Shown here in pieces: positions 7,604 to 19,374 of a stretch of DNA of 64,000 bases. Position 1 is the first letter of the stretch; every line of letters begins with the position of its first letter. The position numbers and the translations under genes are program-made. The DNA is taken from the NCBI RefSeq assembly GCF_002743335.1, contig NZ_PDZB01000010.1:37229-101228 (forward strand). Direction: 5' to 3'. The notes below the pieces were generated by a model, which saw only the letters and a list, made by a program, of their open reading frames with translations, searched no databases and was not told where the DNA came from. The stretch is from Sporosarcina sp. P32b. GTDB taxonomy: Bacteria > Bacillota > Bacilli > Bacillales_A > Planococcaceae.

Positions 7604-8344
7604 TCATTCAAATTCATAAGACATAGCGGACAATACATATAAAGGTGCTGTTTCCGTGCGCAGGATTCTAGGTCCTAACGACACTGGAAGGAAACCGGCC
7701 TCTTGAAGTAAAGCGGCTTCTTCGCGCGCTAATCCGCCTTCCGGTCCAAAAACAACTACTATTGATTGTCCATGATACACGTTTTTCAGACGGTCCGCAA
7801 TCTTATGCGGAACATCACTTTTCGCATCTTCTTCATCCGCAAACAATTTGACATCAAAGGAATCTGTATACATGATCAGTTGCTTGACGCTTTGAACGGA
7901 TAAAATCTCAGGCACTTGGTTACGATGACATTGTTCAGCAGCTTCCTTGGCAATCTTTTGCAAACGTTCTATGCGTTTATCACCTTTTTTAGCATCCCAT
8001 TTTACGATCGATCGACTCGCAGCAAAAGGAATCAATCGAGTCATACCGAGTTCTGTACTTTTTTGGGTAATCAAATCGAGTTTATCACCTTTAGGCAATC
8101 CGCAGGCAATCGTAACAGAAATCGGTAGTTCATTAGATTGGTCCAGTTGTTTCTGCTGTGAAACGGTAACGGAGTCTTCAGAAATGCTGTCGATCACCGC
8201 TACCGAAGCGACGCCATCATACACCGTCAGGATTTCCTGACCCGGCGTCATACGCATCACTTTGACAATATGCTTATAATCATCCCCGCTGATTGCTACT
8301 TCGTGCTGCTCATTAAATGGTTGATTTAGAAAATAACGTTGCAT
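7604..8344 (-). CDS. rsmE: 16S rRNA (uracil-1498-N3)-methyltransferase
   Basis: A 246-residue SPOUT-class methyltransferase (YqeU) acting on U1498 of 16S rRNA. An N-terminal PUA-like domain (residues about 1-70, MQRYFLNQPF start) precedes the knotted SAM-binding domain with GPEGGLAREE near 196-205 and LGPRILRTETAPLYVLS near the C-terminus, the diagnostic RsmE signature. It begins two bases after the prmA stop codon and is followed closely by mtaB, so prmA-rsmE-mtaB are co-transcribed. Confidence 0.95.
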   Translation of the reverse strand: MQRYFLNQPFNEQHEVAISGDDYKHIVKVMRMTPGQEILTVYDGVASVAVIDSISEDSVTVSQQKQLDQSNELPISVTIACGLPKGDKLDLITQKSTELGMTRLIPFAASRSIVKWDAKKGDKRIERLQKIAKEAAEQCHRNQVPEILSVQSVKQLIMYTDSFDVKLFADEEDAKSDVPHKIADRLKNVYHGQSIVVVFGPEGGLAREEAALLQEAGFLPVSLGPRILRTETAPLYVLSAMSYEFE

Positions 8345-8346
8345 GA

Positions 8347-9291
8347 TTATTCACTGCCCTTACGCGCAATGATCGCTACCCAATCTTCCATAAGAACCGT
8401 TTCCACAATTTCAAAACCTTGTGCCGTTAGGTCATTACGCACTTCGTCCCGTTTCGCTCCAATGATACCCGATGTAATGAAAAGGCCGCCTGGTTTAACG
8501 AGTTGATAAGCATCTTTTGAAAACGACATAATAACTTCCGCCAAGATATTCGCAATGATCATGTCAGGTGGTTCTTCAATCGAATCAAGAAGATTACCTT
8601 TCAAGACGGTGATGCGATCATCTGCGTGGTTATACGTGACATTTTCCTGTGCAGCGCGTACAGCTACTTCATCTAGATCAAGCGCGGTAATATGTTTGGC
8701 ACCAAGTAAAGCAGCACCTATTGCTAGCACACCTGAACCTGTGCCTACATCAACGATCGTTTGACCAGGTTCTAGGTACTTCTCCAGCGCTTGTAAACAG
8801 AGGACCGTCGTAGGGTGTGTACCTGTACCGAAAGCCATTCCGGGATCTAATTCAATGATCAATTCATCAGATTCCACTGGCGTATACTCTTCCCATGTTG
8901 GAACAATGGTAAAACGCTTCGAGATTTTCACCGGATGGAAGTATTGTTTCCATGAGTTAGCCCAATCTTCCTCATCCACCTCTGTGATGCCTATAGTAAA
9001 GCGTCCTGGATTTAATGAAAATTGACGGAGGCCTTCAATTTCTAATTCGAGATTTTCAACTGTTTCGTTGATGAAACTATTGACAGGCAAGTAAGCTTTA
9101 ATAATGACACCTTCACTTGGGAAGTCATCCTTATCTAATGCATATATTTCGCCATATTGGTCTACTCGTTCTTTACCAGGTTCTTCGGAGTCTTCAATAA
9201 CGACTCCGCTAGCGCCTGCTTCATGCAAGATGTTCGCTACCGCCTCAGTTGCTTCATGTGTCGTGTGCACGGAAACTTCAGACCATTTCAC
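8347..9291 (-). CDS. prmA: Ribosomal protein L11 methyltransferase
   Basis: A 314-residue class I SAM methyltransferase that trimethylates ribosomal protein uL11. An N-terminal substrate domain precedes the phrase ELDPGMAFGTGTHPTT (about 147-162) and motif I VDVGTGSGVLAIGA (about 180-193); ANILAEVI follows as motif IV. Length is typical (about 312). The start is a GTG at 9289-9291 with AAAGGA ten bases upstream, just behind dnaJ. Position in the dnaJ-prmA-rsmE-mtaB run is conserved in Bacillales. Confidence 0.95.
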   Translation of the reverse strand: MKWSEVSVHTTHEATEAVANILHEAGASGVVIEDSEEPGKERVDQYGEIYALDKDDFPSEGVIIKAYLPVNSFINETVENLELEIEGLRQFSLNPGRFTIGITEVDEEDWANSWKQYFHPVKISKRFTIVPTWEEYTPVESDELIIELDPGMAFGTGTHPTTVLCLQALEKYLEPGQTIVDVGTGSGVLAIGAALLGAKHITALDLDEVAVRAAQENVTYNHADDRITVLKGNLLDSIEEPPDMIIANILAEVIMSFSKDAYQLVKPGGLFITSGIIGAKRDEVRNDLTAQGFEIVETVLMEDWVAIIARKGSE

Positions 9292-9306
9292 AGTTCGTCA
9301 ATCCTT

Positions 9307-10431
9307 TCATTCGCCTTTAAAAGTGCGTTTGATTTTATCGAAGAATGAGCTAGAATACTCATCTGGTGATTCTCCTTCAATTGATGCAAACTCACGCAGT
9401 AATTCCTTTTGTCGCTCCGTCATCTTTTTCGGTGTAGTCACTTTAACGATGACATGCTGATCGCCTGTTCCGTGACCATGTACGTTTGGAACCCCTTTGC
9501 CGCGAAGTCGGAAAGTTGTGCCGTTTTGTGTACCAGCTGGAATCTTCAACTTCACTTTTCCGTGCACCGTTTGGACTTCGAGTTCATCACCTAATGATGC
9601 TTGTGGGAACGTCAAGTTCAATTCCAAAATGATATCGTCTTCCTCACGAATGAAACGTTTATGTGGACGCACATTAAAGACGATGTACAAGTCTCCAGGA
9701 GGTCCTCCATTAATTCCCGCTTCACCTTGACCGCCTACTCGTAGACGTTGCCCTTGGTCTACTCCAGCCGGAATCGTAATTTTAATGACCTTGTTTTTCG
9801 TTACGCGACCTTTACCTCGACATGTATCACATTTTTCAGGAATAATTTTACCTGTCCCCTGACATGTAGGACAAGTTCTACGGTTCACTACTTGACCAAA
9901 TGGCGTGTTTTGAGCGAAAGAAATCTCACCCGAACCATTACATTCCGTACATGTTTTGACGCTCGTGCCCTTTTTAGCACCTGAGCCGTCACATGTATCA
10001 CATTCTTCTTCACGAGGAATATCGATTTCCGTTTCTTTTCCGAAAATAGCATCCATGAAGTCGACTGTCATTGTATATTGTAAGTCGTTCCCTTTTTGTG
10101 GGGCATTTGGATCTCTTCTTCTGCCACTACCACCGAAGAATGTGCTGAAAATGTCCTCGAAACCGAAGCCATCAGCACCTCCTCCGCCACCAAAACCTCC
10201 GAAGCCTGCACCTGGTCCGTTATGACCGTATTGATCATATTCAGCTCTTTTGTTCTCATCGCTCAACACTTCAAATGCTTCTGTCACTTCTTTAAATTTC
10301 AATTCTGCATCGGCTTCTTTGTTCAAGTCCGGATGGAACTTCTTAGAAAGTGTACGGTATGCTTTGCGGATTTCTTCCTTCGTAGCGGATTTAGATACGC
10401 CTAGCACCTCATAGTAATCTCGTTTACTCAT
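9307..10431 (-). CDS. dnaJ: Chaperone DnaJ
   Basis: The Hsp40 co-chaperone that delivers unfolded proteins to DnaK and stimulates its ATPase. The 374-residue product has a J domain with HPD ([11 protein letters not shown], about 30-40), a Gly/Phe-rich linker (about 75-100), four CxxCxGxG zinc modules ([32 protein letters not shown]) and the C-terminal substrate-binding domain. Two adjacent ATGs are present; the second (10429-10431) is better placed behind GGGGTG and gives the standard [11 protein letters not shown] start. It follows dnaK after a hairpin, so transcription into dnaJ may be partly attenuated. Confidence 0.97.
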   Translation of the reverse strand: MSKRDYYEVLGVSKSATKEEIRKAYRTLSKKFHPDLNKEADAELKFKEVTEAFEVLSDENKRAEYDQYGHNGPGAGFGGFGGGGGADGFGFEDIFSTFFGGSGRRRDPNAPQKGNDLQYTMTVDFMDAIFGKETEIDIPREEECDTCDGSGAKKGTSVKTCTECNGSGEISFAQNTPFGQVVNRRTCPTCQGTGKIIPEKCDTCRGKGRVTKNKVIKITIPAGVDQGQRLRVGGQGEAGINGGPPGDLYIVFNVRPHKRFIREEDDIILELNLTFPQASLGDELEVQTVHGKVKLKIPAGTQNGTTFRLRGKGVPNVHGHGTGDQHVIVKVTTPKKMTERQKELLREFASIEGESPDEYSSSFFDKIKRTFKGE

Positions 10432-10508
10432 CATTGCACCCCTTATCGCATTTTACCTGTTGTCCATTGTAACACGTTGATATCGAATTTTGTTAAGTTA
10501 ACAAACGA

Positions 10509-10545
10509 AAAAGTCAAAGCCGGAATTTCGGACTTTGACTTTTCC
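10509..10545 (-). terminator. Hairpin between dnaK and dnaJ
   Basis: AAAAGTCAAAG pairs with CTTTGACTTTT with a small bulge and continues through CCG/CGG, in the 136-base gap between dnaK and dnaJ. It could partially terminate or process the hrcA-operon transcript, lowering dnaJ relative to dnaK. Confidence 0.6.
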
Positions 10546-10567
10546 GTCAATAGCTATTTCGACTTAC

Positions 10568-12442
<1,875 letters not shown>

Positions 12443-12450
12443 TTAGTTTT

Positions 12451-13029
12451 TTATTCGTTTACTTTAACCATGGACGGTCGTAGTACACGCTCTTTAAGTT
12501 TATATCCTTTTTGCAGTTCTTCCAAAACAATTCCAGAATCTTTCTCTTCTTCATTGCCTGTCATCACTGCCTGATGGAAGTTCGGATCGAATTCTTGATC
12601 AAGTGCTTCAATTTCTTCGAGTCCGTCAGATTTTAAAGCTTCTACTAATGAACGGTAGACCATTTCCATCCCTGTTAAGAGGGCTTTCGTCTCTTCCTCT
12701 TTTGCTTCAACAGCAAGTGCACGTTCGAAGTTATCCAGTACAGGCAAAATATTCACCATAACGTTTTGTGCACGGTATGTTTGTAACGTTTGATAGTCGA
12801 GTGAAGCTCGTCTTTTGACGTTTTCCATATCTGCTAATACGCGTAATCTTTTACCCTCTTCTTCTTCAAGAGCTTTCGTTAATTCATCTATTTTTTTCTC
12901 AAGTTCTTGTTCTGTAGTGAGCTCTTCGACGACTTCAACATCTAGCTGATCTGTCGCTTCGGTTTGCTCTTGCTCATTTTCGGAAAGATTTTCATCTAGT
13001 TGCTCTTCGAACTCTTGGTTTTCTTTCAC
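12451..13029 (-). CDS. grpE: Nucleotide exchange factor GrpE
   Basis: A 192-residue GrpE that releases ADP from DnaK. An acidic Glu-rich N-terminal region (to about 50) leads into a long coiled coil (about 55-110, with RVLADMENVKRRA) and the C-terminal beta domain with LDQEFDPNFHQAVM and VLRPSMVKV. The start is GTG at 13027-13029, overlapping the hrcA stop codon (GTGA), so translation is coupled. Second gene of the hrcA-grpE-dnaK-dnaJ heat-shock operon. Confidence 0.97.
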   Translation of the reverse strand: MKENQEFEEQLDENLSENEQEQTEATDQLDVEVVEELTTEQELEKKIDELTKALEEEEGKRLRVLADMENVKRRASLDYQTLQTYRAQNVMVNILPVLDNFERALAVEAKEEETKALLTGMEMVYRSLVEALKSDGLEEIEALDQEFDPNFHQAVMTGNEEEKDSGIVLEELQKGYKLKERVLRPSMVKVNE

Positions 13030-14081
13030 GTGTCTTGCCTCCCGTTCCCGTCTTTTCCGATCGTTAATCGATGAAGTGCAGAAGATAAATCATTGCTTAA
13101 TATATCAAGCAATGTAATGACCCTTCCGTAATCCATTCGCTTCGGACCGATAATTGCGATGGAACCTTCCATATTCTCTCCTGCCGAGTACGTGGAAGTA
13201 ATCACGCTGTAGTCTTCCATTTCAATCACATTGTTTTCAGAACCTATACGAACTTGAATACCTTGTTCGTTTTTTTGGAAAAGCCCCATGGCAGGATTGC
13301 CTTTCTCTATCAGTTCAAAAAATGATTGCATCTTTTGGAAGTCGTGAAATTCCGGTTGTTTCCACATATTCAATTTCCCGCCAAAATACAATCGCTCTTC
13401 CGGCTCCACTGCCATTGCTTGCTGCAAGGAGCTGAATAGTTGTTCAGCTTGGTGAATATGCTGTTCAAATACATGTTTCGCTTCGAGTTGCAATTTTTGC
13501 TGCAACTGCACAAGCGATGTGCCGATTAGGCGTTCATTTAAAATATTTACCGTCTTCTCAATTTCCGAAGCAGTGAGACCAGGTGGTACATCGAAAATCC
13601 GATTTTCCACATGTCCGTTATCGGTTACGATAATCGCCACTGCCCGTTGTTGATCGAGTGGAACAATAGAGAATTTCTTGACGGCATGCGTTGATGTGTC
13701 AGGTCCAAGTAGGATCGACGTATAATTCGTCAAGTCAGAAAGAATGGTTGCGGATTTCCGAATTAATTCTTCCGACTCTCCCACTCTCTCCTGAAACACC
13801 GTACGCAACTGCAAGCTGTCCTCCAGGCCTAGAGCTTGTGGTTGCAATAAATGGTCCACAAAGAACCGATAGCCTTTTTCGGAAGGCACCCTTCCAGATG
13901 ATGTGTGAGTTTTTTCTAAATAACCCATATCTTCCAGATCCGCCATGTCATTCCGAATGGTTGCCGAACTAAATGGCGCTTCCGGCTTTTTCGACAGTTG
14001 TCTGGAACCAACCGGTTGAGCAGACTCGATGAAATCTTTCACTGTCAATTGTAGTATGAGCAATTGTCTGTTTGTCAACAT
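13026..14081 (-). CDS. hrcA: Heat-inducible transcription repressor HrcA
   Basis: A 351-residue winged-helix repressor that binds CIRCE and is kept active by GroEL. The DNA-binding domain spans about residues 1-80 (MLTNRQLLILQLTVKDFIE, and AEAPFSSATIRNDMADLE-like HTH), followed by the GAF-like dimer domain. The start at 14079-14081 is chosen over an ATG seven codons upstream because AGGAG lies eight bases before it and the N-terminus then matches the family. A perfect CIRCE and promoter lie directly upstream, so the gene represses its own operon. Confidence 0.96.
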   Translation of the reverse strand: MLTNRQLLILQLTVKDFIESAQPVGSRQLSKKPEAPFSSATIRNDMADLEDMGYLEKTHTSSGRVPSEKGYRFFVDHLLQPQALGLEDSLQLRTVFQERVGESEELIRKSATILSDLTNYTSILLGPDTSTHAVKKFSIVPLDQQRAVAIIVTDNGHVENRIFDVPPGLTASEIEKTVNILNERLIGTSLVQLQQKLQLEAKHVFEQHIHQAEQLFSSLQQAMAVEPEERLYFGGKLNMWKQPEFHDFQKMQSFFELIEKGNPAMGLFQKNEQGIQVRIGSENNVIEMEDYSVITSTYSAGENMEGSIAIIGPKRMDYGRVITLLDILSNDLSSALHRLTIGKDGNGRQDT

Positions 14082-14095
14082 GATCATCACTCCTG

Positions 14096-14122
14096 TTAGC
14101 ACTCATTAACCCCGAGTGCTAA
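14096..14122 (-). promoter_or_regulatory. CIRCE operator (HrcA binding site)
   Basis: TTAGCACTC (14096-14104), nine bases, GAGTGCTAA (14114-14122): an exact match to the CIRCE consensus, placed between the promoter and the hrcA ribosome site. It makes hrcA-grpE-dnaK-dnaJ heat inducible. Confidence 0.98.
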
Positions 14123-14132
14123 TACTACTCAT

Positions 14133-14161
14133 AATTTATCAAATTCTATTTTATATGTCAA
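14133..14161 (-). promoter_or_regulatory. Sigma-A promoter of the hrcA operon
   Basis: Minus strand: perfect TTGACA (14156-14161), 17-base spacer, TAAATT (14133-14138). CIRCE begins about 11 bases downstream, overlapping the expected transcription start, so HrcA would block initiation or escape. Confidence 0.85.
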
Positions 14162-14171
14162 CGAATCAAAC

Positions 14172-15311
14172 TCAATCTCCTAATAAAAATTCCTGAAATA
14201 CTGTATTCCCTTGAAATACACCTTTTCTAGTCAAACGAAGATGGTCCCCATCGATTTGTAGAAGCCCTTGCTGCTGCAATTTTTCTATCGGGGTGCCAAA
14301 AACTGTATGAATCGGCCGCTCGAATTTCTGCTCGAATTCTTTCATCGAAACCCCTTCGATGATTCGTAAGCCGAGAAACATTTCTTCTTCCATCGATTCA
14401 GCCAGAGTTACGTCATGTACTTCTTTACGAGGTAACTTCCCTTCCTCCAATAGATTAATGTAATGTGTCAACGGCCCGACATTCGCATAACGCTCTTTGC
14501 CGATATAACCGTGGGCACCTGCACCTATGCCTGCATAATGAGAGTTTTCCCAATAAATCAGGTTATGAAACGAAGGATAACCAGGTTTAGCAAAATTACT
14601 AATTTCATATTGATCGCGACCTGCCGCATTCATGCGATCGATTACCATCGAGAACATTTCTGCTTCAATGTCTTCTCCAGGCAATGGCAACTTTCCTTTG
14701 ACCATTCGATTATAAAAGACGGTTTTCGGTTCCACAATCAATGAATAAGCCGAGTAATGGGGGAGATCAAGCGCTAATGCCCGATTGATGGTCTCTTCCC
14801 ATTCTCTTACTGTCTGAGTAGGTAAGCTGTACATTAAATCGATGCTAATGTTTTCGAAGCCGACTTTACGCGCAGCCTTAATGACGTTCTCCACGTCTTC
14901 ATTGGAATGCGTACGCCCAATTTGTTTCAGTAGACGTTCGTTGAAAGTCTGCACGCCAATTGACAAGCGATTAACGCCTTTTTCCTTCAATATAGAAAGT
15001 TGTCCTTCCGATAAATCATCAGGGTTCGCTTCTGTCGTGAATTCCTTTAATGCTGTGACATCGATATACTCTGAAACAATTGTCAACAACCGGTCAAGCT
15101 GAGGAACATTGAGTGCTGTAGGTGTACCACCACCTAAAAACACAGTTTCCACTTCATCAAATGAATAACCGGCTTCTTTCATATAATAAAACTCTTTGCC
15201 GATCGATTCGATGTATTGATCGACAGGTTGATTTTTAAGAAATACTTTATTGAAATCACAATAATGACAAATTTGCTGGCAAAACGGTATATGGATATAC
15301 ACTCCCCGCAT
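14172..15311 (-). CDS. hemW: Radical SAM family heme chaperone HemW
   Basis: A 379-residue HemW (formerly annotated HemN-like), which binds heme and a 4Fe-4S cluster and inserts heme into target proteins. The radical-SAM motif is C11-x3-C15-x2-C18 (FCQQICHYCDF); the fourth cysteine typical of true coproporphyrinogen dehydrogenase HemN is absent (Phe follows Asp). FLGGGTPTAL near 60 and NISIDLMYSLPTQT near 165 are further family phrases. Order lepA-hemW-hrcA matches B. subtilis. Confidence 0.93.
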   Translation of the reverse strand: MRGVYIHIPFCQQICHYCDFNKVFLKNQPVDQYIESIGKEFYYMKEAGYSFDEVETVFLGGGTPTALNVPQLDRLLTIVSEYIDVTALKEFTTEANPDDLSEGQLSILKEKGVNRLSIGVQTFNERLLKQIGRTHSNEDVENVIKAARKVGFENISIDLMYSLPTQTVREWEETINRALALDLPHYSAYSLIVEPKTVFYNRMVKGKLPLPGEDIEAEMFSMVIDRMNAAGRDQYEISNFAKPGYPSFHNLIYWENSHYAGIGAGAHGYIGKERYANVGPLTHYINLLEEGKLPRKEVHDVTLAESMEEEMFLGLRIIEGVSMKEFEQKFERPIHTVFGTPIEKLQQQGLLQIDGDHLRLTRKGVFQGNTVFQEFLLGD

Positions 15312-15344
15312 GCTGTCACATCCTTTTTAAGTATGTAAACGGCA

Positions 15345-15370
15345 AAAAGAGGGCGGTTTGCCCCCTTTTC
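15345..15370 (-). terminator. Terminator between lepA and hemW
   Basis: Minus strand: AAAAGGGGGC pairs with GCCCTCTTTT (one G-U pair) across AAACC, ending in a T-run. It lies 12 bases after the lepA stop, so hemW probably relies on read-through or its own promoter. Confidence 0.8.
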
Positions 15371-15381
15371 ACTGAATTTAA

Positions 15382-17205
15382 TTAATCTTCATCCATCTTC
15401 AAAACAGCCATGAATGCTTCTTGTGGAACTTCCACCGAACCAACTTGCTTCATCTTTTTCTTACCTTCTTTTTGTTTCTCAAGCAATTTACGTTTACGGG
15501 AAATATCTCCGCCGTAACATTTTGCTAAAACGTTTTTACCCATTGATTTAATAGTAGACCGTGCAACGATTTTTTGACCGATTGCCGCTTGGACAGGAAC
15601 CTCAAACTGTTGTCTTGGAATTAACGATTTCAGTTTTTCAACGATTGCCTTGCCGCGTTCATAGCTAAAGTCATTGTGCACGATAAAGCTCAGCGCATCC
15701 ACATTTTCGCCGTTTAGCAAAATGTCCATTTTTACGAGTTTCGAGCGCTTATAGCCAATCAATTCATAATCCAGTGACGCGTATCCTTTTGTACTGGACT
15801 TCAATTGGTCAAAGAAGTCATAGACGATTTCAGCTAACGGCAGTTCATAGATGATATTGACACGTGATGCGTCCATATAATCCATTGTCATAAAATCTCC
15901 ACGTTTACGCTGACAAAGCTCCATGACAGATCCAACGTAATCATTCGGTACCATGATGGAAGCTTTAACATATGGCTCTTCCACAAAGTCTACTTTTTGC
16001 GCACTAGGCATCATCGATGGATTATCTACACTCATCGTTGAACCATCCGTTAAGTTTACTTTATAAATAACACTCGGTGCTGTCGTGATCAAGTCAATAT
16101 TGAACTCACGTTCGATCCGCTCCTGAATGATTTCCATATGCAACAGGCCAAGGAAGCCACAACGGTAACCAAAGCCAAGCGCTTGGGATGTCTCTGGCTC
16201 ATATTCAAGTGCAGAGTCATTCAATTCCAGCTTTTCAAGTGCTTCCCGCAAATCGTTGTATTTAGATGTATCGATTGGATACAATCCGCAGAACACCATC
16301 GGATTCATACGACGGTAACCTGGTAATGCTTCCTCTGCAGGATCATTGACAAGTGTTATCGTATCCCCTACTTGTGTATCGCCTACCGTTTTAATGGAAG
16401 CAGATAAGAATCCTACATCGCCTACAGTCAATTCGTCACGTGGAGAAATACCTGGAGTGAAGACACCTATTTCTAGTACTTCAAATTCTTTACCCGTTGC
16501 CATCATGCGAATCATATCGCCAGGCTTTACTCTTCCTTCTACGATACGGATATTGACAATGACCCCTTTATATTGATCATAATGGGAGTCAAAGATCAGC
16601 GCTTTTAGTGGCGCTTCCGGATCTCCTTGAGGTGCCGGAACTTTTTCTACGATCTGTTCCAAGATTTCATCAATCCCAATTCCAGATTTCGCAGAAGCTA
16701 AAACTGCTTCAGATGCATCTAAACCGATGACATCTTCAATTTCTTTTTTCACACGATCTGGATCTGCTGCTGGAAGATCGATTTTATTAATAACAGGTAA
16801 TATTTCCAAATCATTGTCTAGCGCCAGATAGACGTTTGCTAATGTTTGCGCTTCGATGCCTTGCGCCGAATCCACGACAAGAATAGCACCTTCACAAGCC
16901 GCTAAACTTCTCGATACTTCATATGTGAAGTCGACGTGTCCTGGTGTATCAATCAAGTGTAACGTGTAGTCTTCACCATTTTTTGCCGTATATACTAATT
17001 GAACGGCATTCAGTTTAATGGTGATTCCGCGTTCACGTTCTAGGTCCATCGAATCCAATGATTGTGATTTCATATTACGTGTTTTCACTATTTCCGTCTT
17101 TTCTAAAATTCGATCAGCCAGCGTTGATTTACCGTGGTCGATATGGGCAATGATAGAAAAATTTCGGATGTTTTTTTGACGTGCTGCTCTCTGCTCTTGA
17201 TTCAT
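15382..17205 (-). CDS. lepA: Elongation factor 4 (LepA)
   Basis: A 607-residue ribosome-associated GTPase implicated in 30S biogenesis and translation under stress. GTPase motifs are present: G1 [10 protein letters not shown]3 DTPGHVDF, G4 NKIDLPAAD. The LepA-specific C-terminal domain is present (about 500-607, with [19 protein letters not shown]), which binds tRNA at the A site. Start ATG 17203-17205 has AGGAG nine bases upstream; a GTG directly before it is possible. Confidence 0.97.
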   Translation of the reverse strand: MNQEQRAARQKNIRNFSIIAHIDHGKSTLADRILEKTEIVKTRNMKSQSLDSMDLERERGITIKLNAVQLVYTAKNGEDYTLHLIDTPGHVDFTYEVSRSLAACEGAILVVDSAQGIEAQTLANVYLALDNDLEILPVINKIDLPAADPDRVKKEIEDVIGLDASEAVLASAKSGIGIDEILEQIVEKVPAPQGDPEAPLKALIFDSHYDQYKGVIVNIRIVEGRVKPGDMIRMMATGKEFEVLEIGVFTPGISPRDELTVGDVGFLSASIKTVGDTQVGDTITLVNDPAEEALPGYRRMNPMVFCGLYPIDTSKYNDLREALEKLELNDSALEYEPETSQALGFGYRCGFLGLLHMEIIQERIEREFNIDLITTAPSVIYKVNLTDGSTMSVDNPSMMPSAQKVDFVEEPYVKASIMVPNDYVGSVMELCQRKRGDFMTMDYMDASRVNIIYELPLAEIVYDFFDQLKSSTKGYASLDYELIGYKRSKLVKMDILLNGENVDALSFIVHNDFSYERGKAIVEKLKSLIPRQQFEVPVQAAIGQKIVARSTIKSMGKNVLAKCYGGDISRKRKLLEKQKEGKKKMKQVGSVEVPQEAFMAVLKMDED

Positions 17206-17288
17206 CACTGTTCACTCCTACATGTACGTACCTATTTAAGCTACTTGAATTATAGCAGTGAACGGTTCAGACTTCAATATTTGAAAGA

Positions 17289-18089
17289 TTATTGCACGAT
17301 CATCATTGCGGAAATAGATTCACCAACGACAGATATCGTTTGATTGATCTCCATTTCCGTATTACCCACCCCACCCATTTCGATTAATATGATGCTCGTA
17401 TTTAAATCTTGATTGTATTTACCATCTACTCCACGGCCACCTTTGATAATGATTTCCCGTGTAATCCCAGGCACTAATTTTTCCATCTCATTTTTCAATT
17501 GCTTTGCTTTGGCCAGATTCCGTTCGTAATACGGATGGTCTCTTCCAATGACGAATGCCACTTTTGCATAGCGTTGACCCGCGTGTGTAATCGTCGTTTT
17601 GGAAGGACCTAGCGAATCTCTGTGCATGTCGATGACTAAATCATAAGACTGCTCATTAACCTTTTTTTCTACATACGGCCTGATCGCAGCATACGAGCGA
17701 TGATACGGTATCTTCTGTTGTTGCATGATTTTCACAATATCGATATCGAGCTGTTCTGCCGCAAGGCCATGTGAAATTAAATTCTCTTTTAGCCGCTCGC
17801 CCACTTTTAAAATATTCTCTGAATGGTGAGATACCGCTACTTTTCCGTTCGCTGCTTTCGTAATAGGTTCATACGCTTCATGTGAGTGAGTCGAATAAAT
17901 CAACACACTCCCTTCTGTTTTCGGACGAATATCTTCTTCCAATACATTGGATGCGTAGACTATTGTGCTTGGTTCCTTTAACGAGAGGGCAGTGGGGATG
18001 GTCGGCTGTTTGGGAATATACTGCAGAACGACAGGAAAGATGAACAATACAAAGATTACGCTCATCCAGATTTGCATAGTTTTTTTCAT
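17289..18089 (-). CDS. spoIIP: Stage II sporulation protein P
   Basis: A 266-residue SpoIIP, the peptidoglycan amidase/endopeptidase that with SpoIID and SpoIIM drives engulfment. One N-terminal membrane anchor (about residues 5-23) is followed by the catalytic domain with the metal-ligand phrases IYSTHSHEAYEP (about 80-91) and VIDMHRDS (about 151-158), and a late LIEMGGVGNTEME. It is markedly shorter than the B. subtilis protein (about 400), having lost most of the linker between membrane and enzyme. Start 18087-18089 follows GGAGGG. It lies after gpr as in B. subtilis; yqxA, which follows there, is absent. Confidence 0.92.
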   Translation of the reverse strand: MKKTMQIWMSVIFVLFIFPVVLQYIPKQPTIPTALSLKEPSTIVYASNVLEEDIRPKTEGSVLIYSTHSHEAYEPITKAANGKVAVSHHSENILKVGERLKENLISHGLAAEQLDIDIVKIMQQQKIPYHRSYAAIRPYVEKKVNEQSYDLVIDMHRDSLGPSKTTITHAGQRYAKVAFVIGRDHPYYERNLAKAKQLKNEMEKLVPGITREIIIKGGRGVDGKYNQDLNTSIILIEMGGVGNTEMEINQTISVVGESISAMMIVQ

Positions 18090-18142
18090 AGTAATCCCTC
18101 CATCTTCCACACTATGCGGAAGAAAAAAGGTCAATGACTAGT

Positions 18143-19180
18143 TCATGTATTTACTTTATGAATCCAGCTAATTAATGAAGTCGACAATGCAGTTGCGTAG
18201 TTCGCTACCCATGAATCAATTTCTTTTGGAGATATAAATGTCGACAATTCTTGATTGGTCAGTACTTCTTCAAATAATTGGATTCTTTCTTCATGCGTCC
18301 AGGATGACCAATCGCCGAATATAGGGCCCAGCGCTGTGCGATCCGCATCTTTAGTTATGCGTTGTGGAAAACGTCCCGTTGAAAGTTTAGACGAAGGCAT
18401 ACCCTCTTCTTCTATTTTCGCTGCGATATAGCCGAACATCGTGTCAATAGCATCCGCCACCAGTACAGGACCGTCCACAACCGTTGGCACACCTATTGCA
18501 ATGACCGGGATACCGAGACTTTTCTCCGATAACTCTTTGCGGCTGTTCCCTACACCTGAGCCTGGATGAATGCCTGTATCTGTCAGCTGAACCGTGCGGC
18601 AAAGCCTTGCACTACTCCTCGCGGCAAGCGCATCAACGACGAGCAATAGATCGGGCTTACTTTGATCGACGATTGCTTTGACGAAGGAAGCCGTTTCCAA
18701 ACCGGTCTGAATAGTTACACCCGGTGCATAAACCATCACACCACTCTCATCCGCTTCGTAATAATCCGGTATTACCTCTTTCACGTAATCCATCACGGCG
18801 GGTCCAACAGCGTCTGGCGTAATCTCTCGGTTGCCGAGACCAACGCATAATACTTTTTTTACGCCGCCCGGTAAATTCTCTTTTATTAATGTGTCCATTT
18901 TTTCGACGACAAGTTCACATAACGCTTGAAGCTCTTCGATTTCGTGAACAGCAAGTGTCGGAATCGTTAGCGTAATATATGTACCTTTCGCTTTTCCGAT
19001 TTCTTCTTCACCTTCTGCCGTTACTTTTACAGTTGTCGCCTTAATTCGACCAATTGTTTGTTCTTCGACACGTATTCCGGACATTTTTTTCAATTTCTTT
19101 TCTTCTGACTCTGTCTGATGCCTGACAAATTCGTCACTTTCATCGATTAAATCCGTACGAAAGTAGTTGATTTCGCTCAT
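18143..19180 (-). CDS. gpr: Germination protease GPR
   Basis: A 345-residue spore protease (peptidase family A25) that degrades small acid-soluble proteins during germination. It would be made as a zymogen in the forespore; the N-terminus MSEINYFRTDLIDES matches the propeptide. Family phrases include VGLGNREITPDAVGPAVMD (about 118-136) and VDALAARSSARLCRTVQL (about 194-211). Start at 19178-19180 is preceded by AGGTG and gives usual length (B. subtilis 368). Convergent regulation with divergent rpsT upstream. Confidence 0.95.
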   Translation of the reverse strand: MSEINYFRTDLIDESDEFVRHQTESEEKKLKKMSGIRVEEQTIGRIKATTVKVTAEGEEEIGKAKGTYITLTIPTLAVHEIEELQALCELVVEKMDTLIKENLPGGVKKVLCVGLGNREITPDAVGPAVMDYVKEVIPDYYEADESGVMVYAPGVTIQTGLETASFVKAIVDQSKPDLLLVVDALAARSSARLCRTVQLTDTGIHPGSGVGNSRKELSEKSLGIPVIAIGVPTVVDGPVLVADAIDTMFGYIAAKIEEEGMPSSKLSTGRFPQRITKDADRTALGPIFGDWSSWTHEERIQLFEEVLTNQELSTFISPKEIDSWVANYATALSTSLISWIHKVNT

Positions 19181-19270
19181 TTTCTTCACCTCTACTAGCA
19201 AGTTTGTGCATTTTACCGGCGTTTATTCTGGAATTGTTTGCTGTAAAGTTGAATCGCTTTACTTTTTTTC

Positions 19271-19299
19271 TTGCAATCTGTCTGTAGCTTTGTTAAAAT
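19271..19299 (+). promoter_or_regulatory. Sigma-A promoter of rpsT
   Basis: TTGCAA (19271-19276), 17-base spacer, TAAAAT (19294-19299), giving a leader of about 70 bases before the rpsT start. Confidence 0.7.
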
Positions 19300-19374
19300 T
19301 ATGCTTGTTGTAAAGAGATGTCCGGATGATTGTGGAAACACTCTTGCCTTACCTGAAAGCTGGAGGTGAATGAA

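Noticed and set aside
9956..10404. Several overlapping frames opposite dnaJ
   Set aside because: They arise from the Gly-rich and Cys-rich codons of dnaJ read in reverse; dnaJ is beyond doubt.
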